Of a stretch of DNA of 64,000 nucleotides, positions 41,003 through 50,276 are shown piece after piece. Position numbers and translations under genes: made by a program. Origin of the DNA: Anaerococcus mediterraneensis (GTDB lineage: Bacteria > Bacillota > Clostridia > Tissierellales > Peptoniphilaceae); NCBI RefSeq assembly GCF_900128415.1, contig NZ_LT635772.1, forward strand, positions 1,054,001 through 1,118,000, read 5' to 3'. Each line of letters starts with the position of its first letter. Positions within the stretch are counted from its first letter, which is position 1. The notes under the pieces are model-generated. The model searched no databases, was not told the DNA's origin, and worked only from the letters and a program-made list of their open reading frames with translations.

Positions 41003-42106
41003 ATGACAGAAATAAATACTGGAGATAAAAATAGAAGAAATCGACCAGAAAGAAGGAGAGATACAGTCTTTGAAAAAGAAGAGCGTATGCCAGCAGGTAG
41101 AAATATCTCATGGTCATCAATAATAGCAGGAGCAGTTTCTGCAGCAGCAGTTTTCACAGTTTTAAGTTTGCTTACAGCGGCTTTAGGCTTTGGAGTATTT
41201 TCAGCCAAATCTGCTAATCCATTTGCAGGTATAGGAGTTTTGACAGGTATATGGACAGTCATTACCCTAGTAGTTTCATTTTGTGCAGGTGGATTTGTTG
41301 CAGGCTATGCAGCTAGGTCTACAGGACTTTTACACGGAGCCATCACTTGGGCAGTAACAGTTTTGCTATTATTCACCCTTGTCTTTAATGCAGTAGCATC
41401 CACACTAGGTCTTGCTGGTCAAGCAGTAGGAGCTATAGCAGGCGGTGCAGCAAATGTAGCTAGTGATGTAGCTGGTGGAGCTGCTAACGTAGCAAGCTCA
41501 GCGATAGGATCAGCTGTTGATAAAGTATCAGAAAATATTTCACCTGTAGATACAGAAGACCTAAAGGGAAATATAGAAAAATACCTAGCAGATACTGATG
41601 TTAAAGAACTACAACCAGATTATCTAGAAAGCCAAGTACAAGAGAGTAAAGATGAAATTGCTCAAACAATTAAAAATATTGGTCTAAATCCAAACCAAGC
41701 TGGTAATGAGATTGATGCTTTGACAAAATCACTAAAAGCTAAGGCAGAAAAGATCGCAAATTCAGCTGACAAAGAAGCAATAGCAGAGGCAGTTTCAAAA
41801 AACTCTGAACTAAGTCAAGCAGAAGCAGAAAAAATTGCGACAAATATTTATGACGAGTTAGAAAAAGCAAGTGTCGAAACAAGCAAGGCAATTGATGAAG
41901 CCTCAGTAGAAATAGATAAGCTTGCCAAAGAAGCGAAAATCACTGCTGATAAAACAGTAGAAGAAGCAAAAGAAGGGGCTGACAAAGCAAGTAATGCAGT
42001 ATCAGTTGGATCTGTTCTTACTTTCTTAGGTCTAATAGTAGCCTTGGCTATATCATCTATAGCTGGTAGAAAAGGTGAAGAATTTGCTATAAAAAATTAT
42101 AGATAA
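41003..42106 (+). CDS. Membrane protein with long Ala-rich helical repeat region
   Basis: The 367-residue protein has a basic N-terminus, three hydrophobic helices in the first ~135 residues (about 33-60, 75-100, 112-135), and an Ala/Gly-rich stretch with a tandem GGAANVAS repeat near residue 148. A ~180-residue charged helical region follows with KAEKIANSADKEAI-like heptads, and a final helix lies at about 335-355. No domain is named with confidence; the helical part resembles stress-related LEA or apolipoprotein-like sequences. AGGAGG precedes the ATG. It is monocistronic, ending at a terminator. Confidence 0.72.
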   Translation: MTEINTGDKNRRNRPERRRDTVFEKEERMPAGRNISWSSIIAGAVSAAAVFTVLSLLTAALGFGVFSAKSANPFAGIGVLTGIWTVITLVVSFCAGGFVAGYAARSTGLLHGAITWAVTVLLLFTLVFNAVASTLGLAGQAVGAIAGGAANVASDVAGGAANVASSAIGSAVDKVSENISPVDTEDLKGNIEKYLADTDVKELQPDYLESQVQESKDEIAQTIKNIGLNPNQAGNEIDALTKSLKAKAEKIANSADKEAIAEAVSKNSELSQAEAEKIATNIYDELEKASVETSKAIDEASVEIDKLAKEAKITADKTVEEAKEGADKASNAVSVGSVLTFLGLIVALAISSIAGRKGEEFAIKNYR

Positions 42107-42111
42107 AAAAC

Positions 42112-42144
42112 AAAAGCTGAATCATAAAAGATTCAGCTTTTTTT
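42112..42144. terminator. Bidirectional terminator between convergent genes
   Basis: AAAAGCTGAATC (42112-42123) pairs perfectly with GATTCAGCTTTT (42130-42141), with A-runs upstream and T-runs downstream. It serves both the 41003 gene and the minus-strand S41-like gene. Confidence 0.9.
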
Positions 42145-43555
42145 AACCTATTATAGAAAGGATACTTGATATTGGGTATTTAGAATTTATTCTTTGATTA
42201 TAGTCTATATATAGGTTTTCAGATTGGCTTTTAGCAGCATTTATTGAAATAATAAGACCAGAATGCTCAAGGGCAAAGAAGCTAGGTTTTAGTTCATATA
42301 TCCTGTCATTTTTATTTGGATTTGGATCTAGGGCATTTTTTACTAGATAAGCTCCCGATTCCTTAAATATAGATGCTAATTTTATGGCCTCATTTGCAGT
42401 ATTTGCATTTGTTAGTACAAAGATCCTCCTATTGGCAAAGGTATTATCTTTGCTTATTTTTTGGCTGACTTGGTCATAGTAGGCATAGTTGTCTGGATCA
42501 AAGTGGTCTGGTTTTTCTTGAAACCTTGTTGCGATATTTCTAACAAAACTTGTTTTATAAATACCGCTGTCATCATTCTTTATATCTTCTAGGGTTTTTT
42601 CTAAAATATGACCCCTATAAAAGAAAATATTATCAGCTGAATAATCTTGGTGGATAAAATATTTTGCAAATTCGTTTACAAAAAGATTGTTAACAGAATT
42701 GTTGTCTTGTAAATCTACAATCATTGTTGTAACACCAGGATTAGCAGTAACTAGCTTTATGATTTCATCTTTGATCTTATCTAGGTCTTTAATCTTGAAA
42801 TTTGGCAGGGAGACCCTAAGGACTAGGCCATTTTCAATACCAACGCTTGCTTCTAATTCATTTTTATCATTTATTATTCTTTTGTAACGATTTACCACTT
42901 GGGGATTTTCTAAAATATTTTTGATATTTGAATTGCTCTTATTTTTGTAGTAATCAAACAGATCATCATATGTAGCCTTATCTAGGATCTTTGTATAAGA
43001 ATCATCCAAGATTTCAAGATACTCGTTTACTAGAAGGAAAAAGTCTTGGTCAGTTTTTGAGTTTGATATTTTCTTCTTGTAATCATTGCTTTTTTCTACA
43101 AATTCTTTAAATGATTCTGTATTCATTTGATCAACTGCGAAGTTTTTGATTATAGTTTCTGTGAGAGTATCAAAATCGCTTGATTTTTCTGCGCTTGTTA
43201 GACTCCTACCTTCAGTCGATGAGATAAATACCTCTTTAGATAGATCATCTAGGACCTCATCCCTAAAGTTTGGATATCCCATTTTTGAATAAGAATTTAA
43301 TTTTCCTATAATAAAATAAATAGGAAGTCCAATTATAATGATAGCAGCAATAGCAAGGCCTATCCTGCGCTGTCTATAAACTCTCTTGTCAACTCTTTTT
43401 CTTCTTTTTCTGCGTTTTTGTTCATCTATATTTTTGACAGAACCATCATCTTTTATTATTCTTATTTGACTTTCTTTAGGATTTTTATTCCTATCTCTCC
43501 TAGAAGAGGCATTTTTATTTATTCTTCTGGGAGTTTTTCTCTTTTTTCTTGTCAT
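42143..43555 (-). CDS. S41-peptidase-like membrane protein, probably lacking the catalytic serine
   Basis: The 470-residue protein has a very basic cytoplasmic N-terminus (~70 residues), one transmembrane helix (about 67-85) and a large extracellular part. The C-terminal ~230 residues resemble the S41/tail-specific protease fold: NPGVTTMIVDLQDN and RRIFVLTNANTANEAIKLA. The latter is where active members have TASASE-type serine motifs; here the serine is absent (TANE). A pseudo-protease or binding role is therefore more likely. It overlaps the histidine kinase gene by 41 bases and ends the three-gene operon. Confidence 0.6.
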   Translation of the reverse strand: MTRKKRKTPRRINKNASSRRDRNKNPKESQIRIIKDDGSVKNIDEQKRRKRRKRVDKRVYRQRRIGLAIAAIIIIGLPIYFIIGKLNSYSKMGYPNFRDEVLDDLSKEVFISSTEGRSLTSAEKSSDFDTLTETIIKNFAVDQMNTESFKEFVEKSNDYKKKISNSKTDQDFFLLVNEYLEILDDSYTKILDKATYDDLFDYYKNKSNSNIKNILENPQVVNRYKRIINDKNELEASVGIENGLVLRVSLPNFKIKDLDKIKDEIIKLVTANPGVTTMIVDLQDNNSVNNLFVNEFAKYFIHQDYSADNIFFYRGHILEKTLEDIKNDDSGIYKTSFVRNIATRFQEKPDHFDPDNYAYYDQVSQKISKDNTFANRRIFVLTNANTANEAIKLASIFKESGAYLVKNALDPNPNKNDRIYELKPSFFALEHSGLIISINAAKSQSENLYIDYNQRINSKYPISSILSIIG

Positions 43556-44891
43556 TATTAATCCTGTTATTTTTCTTGAAAATTATTTCGAAGTCACTAC
43601 CTTGGCCTAGCTTAGATTTGACTCTTATTTTGCCATCAAGTGCATCTACAAAGTTTTTAGTAATAGCAAGTCCGAGTCCAACACCATTTTCTTTTGTATT
43701 CCTAGAATCTTCGACCCTATAAAATCTTTCAAATATTCTTTCAACATCGTCTTCTTTTAGGCCAATTCCAGTATCAACTACACTTATGACTATATCATCA
43801 TCACGTTTTCTAAGGTGAACATCGATCCTACCATCTTCTCCTATTGCCTTTATAGCGTTAGAAATCAAATTTTGCATTATTTGACTTAGTTTATCCCTAT
43901 CTGTATATAATATAATATCTTCATCTAAGAATGTATTTATTTCTATATTTCTAAGCCTAGCTTTTGGCATAAAAGATCTGACTATATTTGATATGAGCTC
44001 AGTTATATTTACATTTGATTTTGATAAAACTGCATAGGATACATTTTCATCAAAGGTATTTTTTAGTCCAACCACTAGACCTTCTAACCTAGTGATTTCG
44101 TTGGATAATAGATCTAAGGTTGCCTCATCCGTGTCTATTAGCCCATCTTTTATAGCCTCTATATAAAGTTTGAGATTGGTTAGAGGGGTCCTAAGCTCAT
44201 GAGAAATATCCTGAGCATATTGTTTTCTGATAGATTCCTGGTTTTTTAGGGAATTTGATAAATAATTAATATTATCTCTCAAAAACTCGATCTCTTTTAT
44301 ATCAGTATTTTCTACTATGGTATCATAAACGCCCTCTTTTATAGAAACCGTAGATTCTCCTATAGATGCTATAGGTTTTGATATATTTGTAGACAATATT
44401 TTGGCTATGACTAGGCCTATAGCTAGGGATATTGTTATAGAATAGACCACAGCATGGGTGAAGTTATTTTTCATCTCATTCATAGCACTTAGGTCTCTAT
44501 TGTAGAGGATTTCAATTTTACCAGCATTTGATTTTTTCTTATCATCTATGAGGTTGTATTCTTTGGAGAGGATTTTCGATTCGTCGTTTTCATCCCTACC
44601 TTTAAGCTGTTTTTCTAGTTTGTTATTATGGTCGTAATAATTTATATCGACTTTTTGGTCTTTGGCCATACTTGCAAGATAGGACCACATAACCTCAGCA
44701 CTTATATTTGGATCATTGTTAAGTCTAATAAATTGTTGGCCTATTTCCTGGGGTCTTTTATCATCGACGGCAGTAAATAGGTCATTGTAATTTAGGGTAA
44801 CAAGTAGGGTTACAAGTATGGAAAAAACCAAGATACAGGATAGAATACCTGCAATAAAGTTTTTTATAATTTTATTCTTGAGTGTAGTCAT
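43515..44891 (-). CDS. Sensor histidine kinase with HAMP domain
   Basis: The 458-residue kinase has a first membrane helix at about 12-35, an extracellular sensor of ~110 residues, a second helix near 145-165, and a HAMP linker. The phospho-His is in DISHELRTPLTNLKLYIEA near residue 230. ATPase boxes follow: NLISNAIKA, VDTGIGLKEDD and GVGLGLAIT. It overlaps the response regulator by 20 bases. The organisation is of the VanS/BaeS/ResE type; the signal is unknown, but the downstream S41-like protein and nearby PBP suggest envelope stress. Confidence 0.92.
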   Translation of the reverse strand: MTTLKNKIIKNFIAGILSCILVFSILVTLLVTLNYNDLFTAVDDKRPQEIGQQFIRLNNDPNISAEVMWSYLASMAKDQKVDINYYDHNNKLEKQLKGRDENDESKILSKEYNLIDDKKKSNAGKIEILYNRDLSAMNEMKNNFTHAVVYSITISLAIGLVIAKILSTNISKPIASIGESTVSIKEGVYDTIVENTDIKEIEFLRDNINYLSNSLKNQESIRKQYAQDISHELRTPLTNLKLYIEAIKDGLIDTDEATLDLLSNEITRLEGLVVGLKNTFDENVSYAVLSKSNVNITELISNIVRSFMPKARLRNIEINTFLDEDIILYTDRDKLSQIMQNLISNAIKAIGEDGRIDVHLRKRDDDIVISVVDTGIGLKEDDVERIFERFYRVEDSRNTKENGVGLGLAITKNFVDALDGKIRVKSKLGQGSDFEIIFKKNNRINNDKKKEKNSQKNK

Positions 44892-45585
44892 CTATACCGC
44901 CAGATTTATAGCCCATTCCATAGATTGTTTTGATATATTGGGGTTTTTTTGGATTGTCTTCGATTTTTTGCCTTATATTTTTGATATGGGTATCAATAGC
45001 CCTATCATAGGCATCATAGTCATAACCAAAGGTAATTTCTATGATCTCATCCCTAGTATAAATCTTGTTTGGATTTGAAAATAGGGTTTTAAGGATAGAA
45101 AATTCATTTTTAGTTAGGTATATTTCAGCTCCATCTTTAAAAAATCTATTATATTCTAGATCCATTTCAAGCCTGCCATCAAGGGTTTTTATTATATCAG
45201 CCCTAGGTATATTATATTTTTCAATTCTTCTGAGGATTGCTTTTATCCTTTCCAAAAGCTCTCTTGCAGAAAAAGGTTTTGTCATATAATCATCTGCACC
45301 TAGTCTAAGTCCTGACACCTTATCATCTTCCTCAACCTTAGCTGATAGCATGATAACTGGTACTTCAGACTTATTTCTGATCTCTTTTATAATTTCTTCG
45401 CCAGGGATTTTTGGCAACATCAAATCTAGGATAACTAGGTCAATATCTTCATTTAAAAATATATCTAGGCCTTCCTGTCCATCAAAGGCTTGGAAAACTC
45501 CATAACCTTCTTTTGTTAAATATGATTTGACTATATTATTTATACTTGCTTCATCTTCTATTATTAAAATATTAATTTTCTTCAT
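44872..45585 (-). CDS. OmpR-family response regulator
   Basis: The 237-residue regulator has the receiver features IIEDE, LVILDLMLPK with the phospho-Asp near residue 54, and MTKPFSARELLERI. The winged-helix domain includes YDRAIDTHIKNIRQKIED and IYGMGYKSG. It is the first gene of the operon with the kinase and the S41-like gene. A palindrome over its -10 element suggests autoregulation or control by another regulator. Confidence 0.93.
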   Translation of the reverse strand: MKKINILIIEDEASINNIVKSYLTKEGYGVFQAFDGQEGLDIFLNEDIDLVILDLMLPKIPGEEIIKEIRNKSEVPVIMLSAKVEEDDKVSGLRLGADDYMTKPFSARELLERIKAILRRIEKYNIPRADIIKTLDGRLEMDLEYNRFFKDGAEIYLTKNEFSILKTLFSNPNKIYTRDEIIEITFGYDYDAYDRAIDTHIKNIRQKIEDNPKKPQYIKTIYGMGYKSGGIDDYTQE

Positions 45586-45603
45586 GGTTCACCTTCCGTT
45601 TTC

Positions 45604-45622
45604 ATTATACCATATACGGTAT
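45604..45622 (-). promoter_or_regulatory. Extended -10 promoter and palindrome of the two-component operon
   Basis: On the minus strand TGGTATAAT is a perfect extended -10. It overlaps the inverted repeat ATACC-N6-GGTAT (45607-45622), a likely operator. Confidence 0.6.
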
Positions 45623-45718
45623 TAATTTATCTGATTTTTGAGGAAAATAATATTTATGATTAAAATTTACCAAAATGGATATAATAATAATGTAAATTGA
45701 ATTTTGAAAGGAGTTTTC

Positions 45719-45970
45719 ATGGGACAATACGGATTTATATTTTCAATACTTATTGGAGCAATTGCTGGATTTCTAGCAAGTAAAATAATGGGTAGAGATG
45801 CCGAAATGGGATCTCTTGCAAATATAGTTGTAGGTGTTATCGGTGGATTTATTGGTAATAAATTGCTAGGTAATGCTATGCCAGGATTTTTCATGCAGAT
45901 AATTTCTGCAACCCTAGGTGCAGTTATATTGTTGTTTGTCTATGGTCTAATCATGGGCAAGAAAAAGTAA
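45719..45970 (+). CDS. GlsB/YeaQ/YmgE family stress-response membrane protein
   Basis: The 83-residue protein has three transmembrane helices and the family glycines: ILIGAIAGFLASKIMG, IVVGVIGGFIGNKLLG, then ATLGAVILLFVYGLI. This is the transglycosylase-associated protein family, linked to general stress in Firmicutes. GlsB in enterococci accompanies Asp23-type proteins, but none is encoded nearby. Start at 45719 follows AAGGAG. A terminator follows. Confidence 0.92.
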   Translation: MGQYGFIFSILIGAIAGFLASKIMGRDAEMGSLANIVVGVIGGFIGNKLLGNAMPGFFMQIISATLGAVILLFVYGLIMGKKK

Positions 45971-45979
45971 AAAAAAGAG

Positions 45980-46016
45980 AAAAGGTGATGGCCTGGATTA
46001 GGTCATCACCTTTTTT
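45980..46016 (+). terminator. Terminator after the GlsB-like gene
   Basis: AAAAGGTGATGGCC (45980-45993) pairs with GGTCATCACCTTTT (46001-46014) with one G-U wobble, followed by T residues. It lies just before the end of the convergent PBP gene and could also serve it. Confidence 0.85.
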
Positions 46017-46039
46017 GATTTAAAATTTTATGGGGCAGG

Positions 46040-48925
46040 TTATTCTTCAACAGGTGACTTTTTATCTTCGTCATTGTTTTCTGGATCCTTTGGCTTGTCT
46101 TTATCATCTGTATTTTCTTCATTTTCGTTTTCTTTGTCTTCCTCATCCTCATCTTCATCTTCTTCGCCAAGGTCTGAATATACTTGAGGAAACCTATAGT
46201 TCCAGTCTTTAGGATATATTCCGTTAAATTCTCTTGGGTTGTAATTAGACTTTGGATTTATAAATGACCTGTCCACGATAAATTCTTCTGGTGTTTGCTC
46301 ACTTGCTAGGAGATTGTTTCTGCTATCAACCCTGGCCCATTGATGGACATCGTCTTCTTGTGTTGGTTTGTTATTTGGTCCAAAAATTTCATTGATAACT
46401 GTTCCTCTTGGATCGGCAAAAGAAGCATTTGTTGGTAGCATTCCACTCATGGTATCTACTTGCATGGTTATAATACCCTCAGGGACTTTAAAGTTGATGG
46501 CTTCATAACCATCCAAGATGGTTTTATTTATTATATTCCACAATAGGGCAGCTCTTCCGGCTGATGTACCAGTTAGGGATATATTTTGGTTATCTGCTCC
46601 CATCCAAACTCCAACTGTATAATAAGGAGTATAGCCTAGGCACCAGAAATCATTGTAGTCATCTGTTGTACCGGTTTTTGTAGCATAATCTATACCATTT
46701 AGGTAGATGTTGCCATAAGATGCACCGGCATCTTGGAGGGCAGATGTTATTTGATATGCAGTTTCTGGACTTGTAACCTTATGTTTTATGAGATTTTCTT
46801 CATCGAAAAGGACTTTACCTGTAGAATCAACGATTTTTGAGAAGGTAAGTGGTTCTGTATACTGACCTTGATTGGCTAGGGCAGCATAGGCTCCAGTCAT
46901 ATCAAGAGCTGTAAGACCTCTTGTCATGGCGCCAAGGCCAAGGGCAGCTAAGTTTTCATCATTTGTTTCGCTGTTTTCATCAGAAGTTACAAAATTATCC
47001 TTACCATCTTCTTTTATTATTCCAAAATTCTTTAGATATTCTAATGAAGTATCAATACCAATCTCGTCTAGGGTAGAAACAGCTATGGTATTTATAGAAA
47101 GTTTTATAGCTTCTCTGATTGGTTTGACACCCATATAGTATTGGTAGACGTTTTGTGGCCAAGCCTTGCCATCTTCATTTACCATAAATGGTACATCATC
47201 AACACCACTTGCAAGGTTGAAACCATGGTCAAGGGCAGGGGTATAAGTAGCTATTGGTTTTATAGAAGAACCAGGCTGTCTAGGTACTGATGAAGCCCTA
47301 TCTAGGATCCTAAATCCTTCTTGGTCACGACCACCCATTATAGCTTTAATATGGCCATTTTTTTGATCGACTATAACTGTAGATGATTGAGGTTGGATAG
47401 TACCATTTAGGTCTATGTCATAATAGTCTTTGTTGACTGAAAATGTTCCATCATCATATTTTTGGATCATATTTTCATTTTCATCTAGGTATTTTTTTGC
47501 TATTACTATATTTTCTTCATCATCTAAGTAGATATTTTTATTGCTTGCCATGTCTATAGACCCGCTGGTGTGAGTTCTAAGATTTTTATTATTTTCATCT
47601 AGTGAATAATAATTTCTAAAGACAAGCTTGGTTTGGTCTAAATAAGCCTTTTTGCTTGTAATAACAATATTGCCTTTTTCATCCTCGTGGGCATCATCCT
47701 GTGATAGTCTGATATCATTATTTTCATTTAAGAAATTGCTCTTGGCAAAATATAGGAGATTTCCTTTTGAGTTTACAATATTGCCATACTTATCATATTT
47801 TAGGTCCAATAGAGGAGCCACATCCCATCCTGATGTATCACCCATCAGGTATGATGAAAAGTCGGCGTAGATTTCCTCTAGCTGTCTTTGCATATCTTGG
47901 TCTATGGTTGAAGTTATTTTTAGACCACCATAATATAGTCTATCCCAAGCTTGGTTTTCGCTCATATTCTGGACTTCCATAAGTTTTGCAACAACTTGTT
48001 TTTCCAGAAGAGAATTAAAATAGCTTGTTATTTCTGTATTGGATCTTTCAGCTGGGACTATTGATTTAGACACATCAAAACTTAGGGCCTCTTCTCTTTC
48101 TTTTTGGCTAATATATCCTAGTTCTAGCATCTTATCCAAAATATATTTTTCACGCTTGATAGGTGCCTCATTATAAACAGCTACATATTTTGTTCCTTCT
48201 ATAGAAAATTCACCCAAGACTTTTTGATTTGTAACTTCACTTGCCTTTATAGCCTTATATAAAGAATTTTCTGATGGTGACTGGACTATACCAGCAAGAG
48301 CTGCACATTGGGCGAGGTTAAGCTCTGATACATCCTTGTCGAAGTAGGTCCTTGCTGCAGCTTGGACTCCGTATGAGTTTTGTCCCATAAATACTCTATT
48401 TAGATAGGCTCCTAATATCTCTTCTTTATCAAGATATCTTTCGATCTCTAAAGCTAAATAGATTTCTTTTATTTTTCTTTGATAGGTTTGGTCATTTGTT
48501 AGATAAGTATTTCTAGCAAGCTGTTGGGTTATGGTAGAACCACCTCTGACTATGCCGCCAGCCTTAAAGTTTTCTACCATAGATCCTAAAATAGAAATTG
48601 GATCTATACCTTTGTGTTTATAAAACCTCTCATCTTCTACTGCCACAAAGGCGTTTTTAAGATTTTTAGGTATTTTGTCATATCCTATTATTTCACGATA
48701 TTGGCTAGTGGCTATAGAGTCTACTTCATTGCCATCTTCATCTACTATTGTAGAGTTTTGACTCATTTCATATTTTATTGTATTAGCATCAATTTCTGGG
48801 GAGGTCTTCATCACTTCTAGGATTGCTCCGCCAGTTATGCCAGCAAATATTATCATTATAGATCCTATTGACAAGACTACTATCAGTAGAATTTTTATGA
48901 TTATAGCGGCTATTTTTTTAAACAT
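46040..48925 (-). CDS. Class A penicillin-binding protein (transglycosylase/transpeptidase, PBP1A type)
   Basis: The 961-residue bifunctional peptidoglycan synthase has an N-terminal membrane anchor (about 9-33). The GT51 glycosyltransferase domain shows VAVEDERFYKHKGID near residue 95 and GGSTITQQLARNTYL near residue 131. The transpeptidase domain has SSIK near residue 553, SIN near 609 and KTGT near 750. Between the two lies a region with several LDENN-like repeats. The C-terminus is a ~45-residue highly acidic Glu/Asp/Asn tail. GGAGG precedes the start. It is longer than many homologues because of the insert and tail. Confidence 0.94.
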   Translation of the reverse strand: MFKKIAAIIIKILLIVVLSIGSIMIIFAGITGGAILEVMKTSPEIDANTIKYEMSQNSTIVDEDGNEVDSIATSQYREIIGYDKIPKNLKNAFVAVEDERFYKHKGIDPISILGSMVENFKAGGIVRGGSTITQQLARNTYLTNDQTYQRKIKEIYLALEIERYLDKEEILGAYLNRVFMGQNSYGVQAAARTYFDKDVSELNLAQCAALAGIVQSPSENSLYKAIKASEVTNQKVLGEFSIEGTKYVAVYNEAPIKREKYILDKMLELGYISQKEREEALSFDVSKSIVPAERSNTEITSYFNSLLEKQVVAKLMEVQNMSENQAWDRLYYGGLKITSTIDQDMQRQLEEIYADFSSYLMGDTSGWDVAPLLDLKYDKYGNIVNSKGNLLYFAKSNFLNENNDIRLSQDDAHEDEKGNIVITSKKAYLDQTKLVFRNYYSLDENNKNLRTHTSGSIDMASNKNIYLDDEENIVIAKKYLDENENMIQKYDDGTFSVNKDYYDIDLNGTIQPQSSTVIVDQKNGHIKAIMGGRDQEGFRILDRASSVPRQPGSSIKPIATYTPALDHGFNLASGVDDVPFMVNEDGKAWPQNVYQYYMGVKPIREAIKLSINTIAVSTLDEIGIDTSLEYLKNFGIIKEDGKDNFVTSDENSETNDENLAALGLGAMTRGLTALDMTGAYAALANQGQYTEPLTFSKIVDSTGKVLFDEENLIKHKVTSPETAYQITSALQDAGASYGNIYLNGIDYATKTGTTDDYNDFWCLGYTPYYTVGVWMGADNQNISLTGTSAGRAALLWNIINKTILDGYEAINFKVPEGIITMQVDTMSGMLPTNASFADPRGTVINEIFGPNNKPTQEDDVHQWARVDSRNNLLASEQTPEEFIVDRSFINPKSNYNPREFNGIYPKDWNYRFPQVYSDLGEEDEDEDEEDKENENEENTDDKDKPKDPENNDEDKKSPVEE

Positions 48926-48964
48926 AGGGCCTCCATTATTTTTAAACTTATATTTACTTCTATT

Positions 48965-48984
48965 TTATCATTTTTATGTGATAA
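48965..48984. promoter_or_regulatory. Inverted repeat in the PBP-hflX divergent region
   Basis: TTATCA-N8-TGATAA lies between the divergent PBP and hflX genes. It may be an operator or chance in AT-rich DNA. Confidence 0.35.
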
Positions 48985-49040
48985 GTTCCATCCTTTATTT
49001 AATTTTAGATAAAAGTATAGTTATTTTTGAAAGGATTTTT

Positions 49041-50276
49041 ATGCAAGAAGTTATACAAGTCAATGTTTTAAGTAGAGATGATGACGAAGAAATAAAAATA
49101 TATGAATTAGAATCTTTGATAAATACAGCTGGCGGCAAGCCAGTTGCTTTTGTTAGTCAGATAGTAAATAAAGTTAATCCTAGATACTATATAGGAAAGG
49201 GCAAGCTTGAAGAGATAAGAAATTTGGCAGAAAAATATGAAGTTAAAACTGTTATTTTTGATGTAGAGTTGTCTGCTAGTCAATTATACAATTTGGAAGA
49301 AGAACTGAAGATCAAGGTTGTCGATTGGACAAGCCTTATTCTTGATATTTTTGCTATGAGGGCAAATACAAGGGAGGCAAAGCTTAAAATAAAACTTGCC
49401 CAACTTAAATATCAATTGCCAAGGATAAACAAGTGGTTTGACTATCTTTCTAGACAAGCTGGTGGTATAGGGACAAGAGGCCCTGGTGAAACCATGCTTG
49501 AGACAGATAGGAGAGCCATAGTTAGAGATATAAAATATCTGGAAAAGGCCCTGAAAGATATAGAAAAAACCAAGAGATTAAATAGAAAATCCAGGGACGG
49601 GATCTATAATATATCTTTGGTTGGCTATACAAACGCAGGCAAATCCACTATTTTAAATGGAATGATGGAGCTTTTTGGATCTGATAAATTCGTATATTCT
49701 GATGATCTGCTCTTTGCTACCCTAGATACCTCTACAAGGAGGCTTGATTTTTCAAATACCAAGGTCACCTTGACTGATACTGTAGGTTTTATAGACAATT
49801 TATCAAAAGAGTTAAATGATTCATTTCTGACTACACTTGAGGAGATAAGATTCGCAGATATGCTTTTGATAGTCATAAATGCAAGCTCAAATGTAGAAGG
49901 TCAGATCAAGGCCATAGAAGATTCCCTAAAAGAAATTGATATTGATGATAAAGAGATTTTATATGTCTTTAATAAAATGGATCTTGTAAAAGATGATACG
50001 GCAGTTTCCTTATACAAGAGAGACTATGATAGGATCTTCATATCAGCTCATAGAGATGAAGGCCTTGTGCTATTAAAAGAAACTATAGTTAAAATTATAA
50101 AAAAAGATTATAAATTGGTAGATCTTCATATACCATTCTCAGATGGGGCTATTTTAGATTATTTTTGTACCAATTATGACATTCTAGAAACTGAATATGA
50201 TAGTATAGGTACAAAAATAAAACTTGAAATAAACAAGGGAGACTACGATAAATATGGATCATATATCGACAAATGA
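49041..50276 (+). CDS. hflX: GTPase HflX
   Basis: The 411-residue ribosome-associated GTPase has an N-terminal HflX domain (NPRYYIGKGKLEEI near residue 47), the glycine-rich GIGTRGPGETMLETDRR near residue 148, and a G domain with GYTNAGKST (G1), FATLDTSTR (G2), DTVGFI (G3) and NKMDL (G4). HflX splits stalled ribosomes during stress. The ATG at 49041 follows AAAGGA; a longer frame reaching back into the PBP gene lacks support. It overlaps the next gene by 23 bases. Confidence 0.94.
   Translation: MQEVIQVNVLSRDDDEEIKIYELESLINTAGGKPVAFVSQIVNKVNPRYYIGKGKLEEIRNLAEKYEVKTVIFDVELSASQLYNLEEELKIKVVDWTSLILDIFAMRANTREAKLKIKLAQLKYQLPRINKWFDYLSRQAGGIGTRGPGETMLETDRRAIVRDIKYLEKALKDIEKTKRLNRKSRDGIYNISLVGYTNAGKSTILNGMMELFGSDKFVYSDDLLFATLDTSTRRLDFSNTKVTLTDTVGFIDNLSKELNDSFLTTLEEIRFADMLLIVINASSNVEGQIKAIEDSLKEIDIDDKEILYVFNKMDLVKDDTAVSLYKRDYDRIFISAHRDEGLVLLKETIVKIIKKDYKLVDLHIPFSDGAILDYFCTNYDILETEYDSIGTKIKLEINKGDYDKYGSYIDK

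Noticed and set aside
48837..49040. 68-codon N-terminal extension of hflX
   Set aside because: It would overlap the divergent PBP gene and encodes a hydrophobic stretch unlike HflX; a good ribosome binding site precedes the ATG at 49041.
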